Source: Limnobaculum allomyrinae (GTDB taxonomy: Bacteria; Pseudomonadota; Gammaproteobacteria; Enterobacterales; Enterobacteriaceae). Taken from it: 64,000 nucleotides of DNA. The stretch covers positions 104,503 to 168,502 of the forward strand of contig NZ_JADRCR010000003.1 of the NCBI RefSeq assembly GCF_016649425.1, read 5' to 3'. Shown piece after piece: positions 52,201-61,200 of this stretch (the stretch's first letter is position 1; every line of letters starts with the position of its first letter). The translations under genes were made by a program, and so were the position numbers. Under the pieces are notes generated by a model. The model was given only the letters and a program-made list of their open reading frames with translations. It made no database searches and had not been told where the DNA came from.

Positions 52201-55200
52201 CGTCATCCTTCGCCGATTCAATAGTTGGCTGAGTTGGGGCCACAGTATCAACCGTGAACTCAAACGCCGACGTCGGATCGGTGGTGTTGTTGGACTGATC
52301 GGTAGCCGTCACGGTAATGCTGTGCTTGCCCTGACCTAAATCGGTGGTCGGGGTGAAGCTCCAGCTCTTATCCGGATTCACGGTGGTGGAGCCCAGCAGG
52401 GTCGCGCCATCGTACACCTTGATGATGCTGCCCGCTTTACCGGTACCGGTGATTTCCGGACGGGTATCGTCGGTTACGCCGTTTTGTGCAATTGGTCCTG
52501 TGATATCGCCCACGTCATCAATCAGTTTATCCAGACTGACTTCAACGCCTTCAGTATTGACCGTAATGTTCACAACCGGTGTGGCATCGCCGGTGTTACC
52601 CGCTTTATCCGTGACCGTGGTGGTGAATTTATAGTCGCCATCCGGTAATGGTGTGCTTGGTGTGAAGCTCCAGGTACCATCGGTACCGACTTTCGCCGTA
52701 CCCAGCAGGTTACCGTCGTTGTAGACAGACACCGTACCACCGGCTTCGGCTTTACCGCTGAAGGTCGGGGTGTTGTCATCAGTCACATCGCCGTTTTTCA
52801 ACGGCCCCTGATAGGTACCGACGTTATCGCTGATCAGCAGATTTTCGACTGCACCCGGTGCAGTGGTATCTACTTCAAAGTCAAAGATACCGGTCTTATC
52901 ACTGGTCTGACCCACGGTGTTGGTGGCATCGGCAGTAATGTTGTACTTACCGTCCGCCAGTGCAGGCTCAGGGGTAAAGCTCCAGTTACCTTTGTCGTCA
53001 ACTTTCGCCGTACCAATCGCCACATCGTTGTTGTAGATGGTGACTGTACCGTTGGCCACTGCCGTACCCTTCAGGGTTGGCGTGTTGTCATCGGTCACGT
53101 CGCCTTTCTGCAATGGTGCCGTGATAGAGCCTACGTTGTCTTCAATGGTCTCAATCACCGGTGGATTCGGCTTACCAATATCCAGCGTAATGGTATAAGA
53201 CGCACTTGGATCGGTGGCGTTACCCACTGGATCCACTTCCACTGCGGTGAACTCATTGGCGCCTTTATTCAGCGGAGACTCAGGACGCAGTGTCCAGTTA
53301 CCGTCTTTATCCACCGTGGTGCGGCCAATCTCACGATTACCCGTACTGTCTTTGGTGTACACGATAATGGTATCACCGGCCGTACCGGTACCGCTGATGG
53401 TTGGACGGGTATCGTCAGTGGTGTCGCCCGGGTTCACGTTACCGGTGACTGCACCCACCTGATCGTCCACGCCGGTGATCTTCAGCTTGCTGGCATCCGG
53501 ACCGGTGAAGTCCATCTCCAGAATGAAGTCAGCCGATGGCAGACTCACGTTGCCCGCCGCATCCGTTGAGGTCACATGGAACTTATGCTCCCCCTCACCC
53601 AGTGGTGAAGTCGGGGTAAAGGTCCACTGGCCAGTGGTGGCATCGGCCACCACCGAGCCTAACAGCGCATCGCCATCGTATACCTTAACGATGCTGCCCT
53701 TCTCGGCTTTACCGGTCAGGGTTGGCGTCGGGTCATCGGTCGCCATACCGTTAGTTAACGTGCCCTGAACGGAGCCCACGTCATCCTTCGCCGATTCAAT
53801 AGTCGGCTGAGTCGGAGCTACAGTATCAACCGTGAACTCAAACGCCGAAGTTGGATCGGTGGTGTTGTTGGACTGATCGGTAGCCGTCACGGTAATGCTG
53901 TGCTTGCCCTGACCTAAATCGGTGGTCGGGGTGAAGCTCCAGCTCTTATCGGCGTTCACAGTGGTAGAACCCAGCAGGGTGGCGCCATCGTACACTTTGA
54001 TGATGCTGCCCACTTTACCGGTACCGGTGATTTCCGGACGGGTATCGTCGGTTACGCCATTTGGTGCAATCGGCCCGGTGATATCGCCCACGTCATCAAT
54101 CAGTTTATCCAGACTGACTTCAACGGTCTCAGTGTTGACGGTAATGTTCACTACCGGAGTGGCATCGCCCACGTTACCGGCTTTATCCATCACGGTGGTG
54201 GTGAACTTGTAGCTGCCATCTGGTAATGGCGTGCTTGGTGTAAAGCTCCAGGTACCATCGGTGCCGACTTTCGCCGTACCCAGCAGGTTACCGTCGTTGT
54301 ACACCGACACGGTACCACCGGCTTCCGCTTTACCGCTGAAGGTCGGGGTGTTGTCATCAGTGGTATCGCCATCTTTCAACGGCCCCTGATAGGTACCGAC
54401 GTTATCGCTGATCAACAGGTTTTCTACCGCACCCGGAGGCGTGGTATCCACGGTGAAGTCGAAAGCACCGGTCTTATCACTGGTCTGACCCACGCTGTTA
54501 GTGGCATCGGCAGTGATGTTGTACTTACCGTCCGCCAGGGCAGGCTCAGGGGTAAAGCTCCAGTTACCTTTGTCATCAACTTTCGCCGAACCAATCGGGT
54601 TACCGTTGTTGTAGATGGTCACGGTGCCGTTTGGCACAGCGGTACCCTTCAGGGTTGGCGTGTTGTCATCGGTCACGTCACCTTTCTGCAACGGCGCAGT
54701 AATTGAGCCCACATTGTCTTCAATGGTTTCAATCACTGGCGGCTGTGGTTTAGAACTGTCTACCACAATCGCATACGGTGCGCTTGGGTCGGTGGAGTTA
54801 CCCACCGGATCCATTTCTACCGCAGTGAACTCGTTGGCGCCTTTCACCAGCGGTGATTCCGGACGCAGCGTCCAGTTACCGTCTTTATCGACCGTAGTAC
54901 GGCCAATCTCACGATTACCGGCACCGTCTTTCACGTAGACAATAATGGTATCGCCTGCCGTACCGGTACCGCTGACGGTTGGACGGGTATCATCGGTGGT
55001 GTCGCCCGGGTTCACGTTACCGGTGACTGCACCCACCTGATCGTCCACACCAGTGATAGACAGCTTGCTGGCATCCGGACCGGTGAAGTCCATATTCAGC
55101 ACGAAGTCAGCGGATGGCAGACTTACGTTACCTGCCGCATCCGTTGAGGTCACATGGAACTTATGCTCACCTTCACCCAGCGGTGACGTTGGGGTAAAGG

Positions 55201-58200
55201 TCCACTGGCCGGTGGTCGCATCGGCAACCACAGAGCCTAACAGCGCATCGCCGTCGTACACTTTAACGATGCTGCCCTTCTCGGCTTTACCGGTCAGGGT
55301 TGGCGTTGGGTCATCGGTGGCGGCGCCATTGGTCAGCGTGCCCTGAATGGCACCCACGTCATCCTTGGCCGATTCAATGGTCGGTGCATTTGGTGCCACG
55401 GTATCAACCGTGAACTCAAACGCCGAGGTTGGATCGGTGGTGTTATTGGACTGGTCAGTAGCCGTCACGGTAATGCTGTGCTTGCCCTGAGACAGATCGG
55501 AAGAAGGCGTAAAGCTCCAGCTCTTATCCGGATTCACGGTGGTGGAGCCCAGCAGAGTCGCGCCATCATAAATCTTGATGATACTGCCGACTTTACCGGT
55601 ACCGGTGATTTCCGGACGCACATCGTCGGTCACGCCGTTTGGTGCAATCGGCCCGGTGATATCGCCCACGTCATCAATCAGTTTATCCAGGCTGACTTCA
55701 ACCGCTTCGGTGTTAACCGTAATGTTCACTACCGGTGTGGCATCGCCGGTGTTACCCGCCTTATCCGTGACCGTGGTGGTGAACTTGTAGCTGCCATCCG
55801 GCAACGGCGTGCTTGGTGTGAAGCTCCAGGTACCATCGGTGCCCACTTTCGCTGTACCCAGCAGATTGCCGTCGTTGTACACCGACACCGTACCACCCGC
55901 TTCGGCTTTACCGCTGAAGGTTGGGGTATTGTCATCGGTAGTATCACCGTCTTTCAACGGCCCCTGATAGGCACCGACGTTATCGCTGATTAACAGGTTT
56001 TCTACCGCACCCGGTGCAGTGGTATCCACGGTGAAGTCAAACACACCGGTCTTATCACTGGTCTGGCCCACGCTGTTGGTGGCATCGGCAGTGATGCTGT
56101 ACTTACCGTCCGCCAGGGCAGGCTCAGGAGTAAAGCTCCAGTTACCTTTGTCGTCAACTTTGGCCGAACCAATCGGGTTACCGTTGTTGTAGATGGTCAC
56201 GGTGCCGTTTGGCACTGCCGTACCCTTCAGGGTTGGCGTGTTGTCATCAGTCACATCACCTTTTTGCAGCGGTGCGGTGATTGAGCCCACGTTATCTTCC
56301 ACCGTTTCGATCACTGGCGGTTGAGGTTTAGAGCTGTCCACAACGACGGCATACGGTGCACTTGGATCGGTGGCATTACCAACCGGATCCACTTCCACCG
56401 CGGTGAATTCGTTAGAACCTTTCACCAGTGGAGATTCAGGACGCAATGTCCAGTTACCGTCTTTATCGACCGTAGTGCGACCAATTTCACGGTTGCCACT
56501 GCTGTCTTTGGTGTACACGATAATGGTGTCACCGGCAGTACCGGTACCGCTGATGGTTGGACGGGTATCGTCAGTGGTGTCGCCCGGATTCACATTACCG
56601 GTGATCGCACCCACCTGATCGTCCACACCCACGATTGACAGCTTGCTGGCATCCGGACCAGTGAAGTCCATATTCAGCACGAAGTCAGCGGATGGCAGAC
56701 TTACGTTACCTGCCGCATCGGTGGAGGTCACATGGAACTTATGCTCACCTTCACCCAGTGGTGAAGTCGGGGTAAAGGTCCACTGACCGGTGGTCGCATC
56801 GGCCACCACAGAGCCTAACAGCGCATCGCCGTCATATACCTTAACGATGCTGCCCTTCTCGGCTTTACCGGTCAGGGTTGGCGTTGGGTCATCGGTGGCG
56901 GCGCCATTGGTCAGCGTGCCCTGAATAGAACCTACGTCATCTTTCGCCGATTCAATGGTTGGCTGAGTTGGCGCTACCGTATCGATAGTGAACTCAAACG
57001 CCGAGGTTGGATCGGTGGTGTTGTTGGACTGATCGGTGGCCGTCACGGTAATGCTGTGCTTGCCCTGACCTAAATCGGTGGTCGGGGTGAAACTCCAGCT
57101 CTTATCCGCATTAACGGTGGTCGAACCCAGCAGCGTTGCGCCATCGTAGACCTTGATAATGCTGCCTGCTTTACCGGTACCGGTGATTTCCGGACGCGTA
57201 TCGTCGGTGATGCCATTTTGTGCAATTGGCCCGGTGATATCGCCCACGTCATCAATCAGTTTATCCAGACTGACTTCAACCTTATCGGTATTCACCGTGA
57301 TGTTCACAACTGGTGTGGCATCGCCCACGTTACCGGCTTTATCCATCACGGTAGTGGTGAACTTGTAGCTTCCATCCGGCAGTGGCGTGCTTGGTGTAAA
57401 GCTCCAGGTACCATCGGTGCCCACTTTCGCCGTACCCAGCAGATTGCCGTCGTTGTACACCGACACGGTACCACCGGCTTCGGCTTTACCGCTGAAGGTC
57501 GGGGTGTTGTCATCGGTAGTATCACCGTCTTTCAACGGCCCCTGATAGGCACCGACGTTATCGCTGATTAACAGGTTTTCTACCGCACCCGGTGCCGTGG
57601 TATCCACGGTGAAGTCAAACACACCGGTCTTATCACTGGTCTGGCCCACGCTGTTGGTGGCATCAGCAGTAATATTGTACTTACCGTCCGCCAGGGCAGG
57701 CTCAGGGGTAAAGCTCCAGTTACCTTTGTCGTCAACTTTGGCCGAACCAATCGGGTTACCGTTGTTGTAGATAGTCACGGTGCCGTTTGGCACAGCGGTA
57801 CCCTTCAGGGTTGGCGTGTTGTCATCGGTCACATCGCCTTTCTGCAACGGCGCAGTAATTGAGCCCACGTTGTCTTCAATGGTTTCAATCACTGGTGGTT
57901 GAGGTTTGGAGTTATCGATAACAATCGCATACGGTGCGCTTGGATCGGTGGCATTACCCACTGGGTCCATTTCTACCGCAGTAAACTCGTTAGCCCCTTT
58001 TACCAACGGAGAGGCCGGACGTAATGTCCAGTTACCTTCGCTGTCCACGGTAGTGCGGCCAATCTCACGATTACCTGAGCCATCTTTCACGTAGACAATA
58101 ATGGTGTCACCGGCGGTACCGGTACCGCTGATGGTTGGACGGGTATCGTCGGTGGTGTCGCCCGGTTTCACATTACCGGTGACTGCACCCACTTGATCGT

Positions 58201-61200
58201 CCACACCCGTGATAGACAGCTTGCTGCTATCCGGACCGCTGAAGTCCATGGTCAGTACGAAGTCAGCCGATGGCAGACTTACGTTGCCCGCCGCATCCGT
58301 CGCCGTGACATGGAACTTATGCTCACCTTCCACTAATGGCGAGGTTGGGGTAAAGGTCCACTGGCCGGTGATATCATCAGCCACCACCGAGCCTAACAGC
58401 GCATCGCCGTCATACACTTTAACCACGCTGCCTTTCTCGGCTTTACCGGTCAGGGTTGGCGTCGGGTCATCGGTGGCCGCGCCATTGGTCAGCGTGCCCT
58501 GAATGGTACCCACGTCATCTTTGGCCGATTCAATGGTTGGTTGGTTCGGTGCCAGCGTATCGATAGTAAATTCAAACGCATACGTCGGTTCGGTGGTATT
58601 ACCTGCCAGATCGGTGGCCGTCACGGTAATGCTGTGGCTGCCCTGACCTAAATCGGTGGTCGGGGTGAAGCTCCAGCTCTTATCGGCATTGACAGTGGTA
58701 GAACCCAGCAGAGTCGTACCATCGTACACTTTGATGATGCTGCCTGGTTTACCGGCACCCACGATTTCCGGACGCGTATCGTCAGTTACGCCATTTTGCG
58801 AGATATTGCCGGTGATATCGCCGACGTTATCCACCAGTTTATCCAGTGAAACTTGCTGACCGGTGGTATCCACCTTAATGTTCACTAACGGTGTTTCATC
58901 GCCGGTGTTACCCGCCTTATCCGTTACCGTGGTGGTGAACTTATAGTCGCCGTCCGCTAATGGTGAACTTGGCGTGAAGCTCCAGTTACCATTGGTATCC
59001 ACTTTAGCGGTACCCAGCAGATTGCCGTCGTTATAGACAGACACCGTGCTGCCCGCTTCCGCTTTACCGCTGAAGGTTGGCGTGTTGTCATCAGTGATAT
59101 CGCCGTCTTTCAATGGCCCCTGATAGGCACCCACGTTATCGCTGATCAACAGGTTTTCTACCGCACCCGGTGCCGTGGTATCAATTTCAAAGTTGAAGAT
59201 ACCGGTTGGATCGCTGACCTGACCGACCGGGCTGGTAGCCGTCACGGTAATGTTGTACTTACCGTCTGCCAGTGCAGGCTCTGGGGTAAAGCTCCAGTTA
59301 CCTTTGTCGTCAACTTTCGCCGAACCAATCGGGTTACCGTTGTTGTAGATAGTCACGGTGCCGTTTGGCACAGCGGTACCCTTCAGGGTTGGCGTGTTGT
59401 CATCGGTCACGTCACCTTTTTGCAGCGCGCCGGTTACCGGTCCCACGTTATCGTCCACCGTTTCAATCACTGGCGGTTGAGGTTTGGAGTTGTCGATAAC
59501 AATCGCATACGGTGCACTTGGATCGGTGGTGTTACCGACCGGATCCATTTCCACCGCGGTGAACTCGTTGGAGCCCTTCGCCAGTGGTGTCGCCGGACGC
59601 ATGCTCCAGTTACCATTTTCATCCACTGTCGCACGACCAATTTCACGCTCACCGGAACCGTCTTTCACATAAACGATAATGGTGTCGCCGGCCGTACCGG
59701 TACCGCTGATGGTTGGACGGGTATCATCGGTGGTTTCACCCGCTTTTACGTTACCGGTGTAAGCGCCGACCTGATCGTCCACGCCGGTAATCGACAGGTT
59801 AGTGCCATCCGGACGGGTATAGTCAGTGGTCAGAATGAAGTCAGCAGATGGAACGCTGGTATTACCCGCCGCATCCGTCGCTGTCACATGGAACTTGTTC
59901 TCACCTTCTGGTACAGGCGTCGATGGTGTGAAGGTCCACTTACCGGTGGTGCTGTCAGCAACTGTTGAGCCTAACAGCGCGCCATTATCATAGATCTTCA
60001 CCACACTACCCTTCTCGGCAGTACCGGTCAGGCTTGGTGTGGAGTCATCGGTCTTATCGCCATTGTTCAGAGTACCCTGTTTCGTACCCACGTCATCCTG
60101 GGCTGACTCGATGGTCGGCATGGTTGGCGCAGTGGTATCCACGGTGAACTCGAACGCCGAAGTGCGATCGCTGGTGTTACCCGCCTGATCTTTGGCAATC
60201 ACGGTGATGCTGTGCACGCCTTCTTTCAGTGGGGTGGATGGCGTAAAGCTCCAGGTACCGTCGGCTTTCACCGTGGTTTCACCCAGCTTCACAGAGCCAT
60301 CATAGATGGTTACGGTGCTGCCCGCTTTACCTTCGCCGGTGATTTCCGGTTTGGTATCGTCGGTCACGCCGTTTGGTGTGATATTACCCTGCTTATCACC
60401 CACATCATCAATGAGCGCACTAATGCTGACCACAACATTGGTGGTATCGATAGTGATAGTCAGCGATGGGCCGTCAGTGTTGGTGTTACCGGCTTTATCA
60501 GTAACGGCTGTGGTAAAGGTGTGCTCACCGTCCGGCAGATTGCTGTCCGGAGTAAATGACCAGTTACCGTTGCTGTCAACCTTGGCAGAACCAATGGCAT
60601 TGCCGTTGTCATAGATGGTCACCGTGCTGCCCGGTTCCGCCTTACCACTGAAGGTTGGGGTAGCATCATCGGTGGTATCGCCATCCAGAATGTAACCCTG
60701 CTTCTCACCCACGTTATCGAATACCTGCAGGTTTTCGACCGAGTTAGGTGCTTTGGTATCCACTTCGAAATTGAAGATACCGGTAGGTTTACTGGTTTGT
60801 CCCAGCGGACTGGTGGCGGTAGCCGTGATGTTGTGCATACCATCGGCCAGTGCGGTGGTTGGCTCGAATGTCCACACGCCTTTCTCGTCAGCGGTGGCAG
60901 AACCAATCAGCGTTGCACCGTCATAGATGCGTACCAGATAGCCCGCTTCAGAAGTACCGGTGATAACCGGCTTGGTGTCATCCGTCACATCGCCTTTCTG
61001 CAATGCACCGGTGATATCACCCACGTTATCCAGCACGTTAACGATAACCGGCTCGGTTGGACGTGACATATCCAGCGTCACCACATACTCGGCGCTTGGA
61101 TCGGTGAAGTTGCCCACTGGATCGATTTCTACCGCAGTGAATTTGTTCTCACCCGGCAGTAATGGCGACTCAGGCTGTAAGCTCCACTTATTGTCCGCAC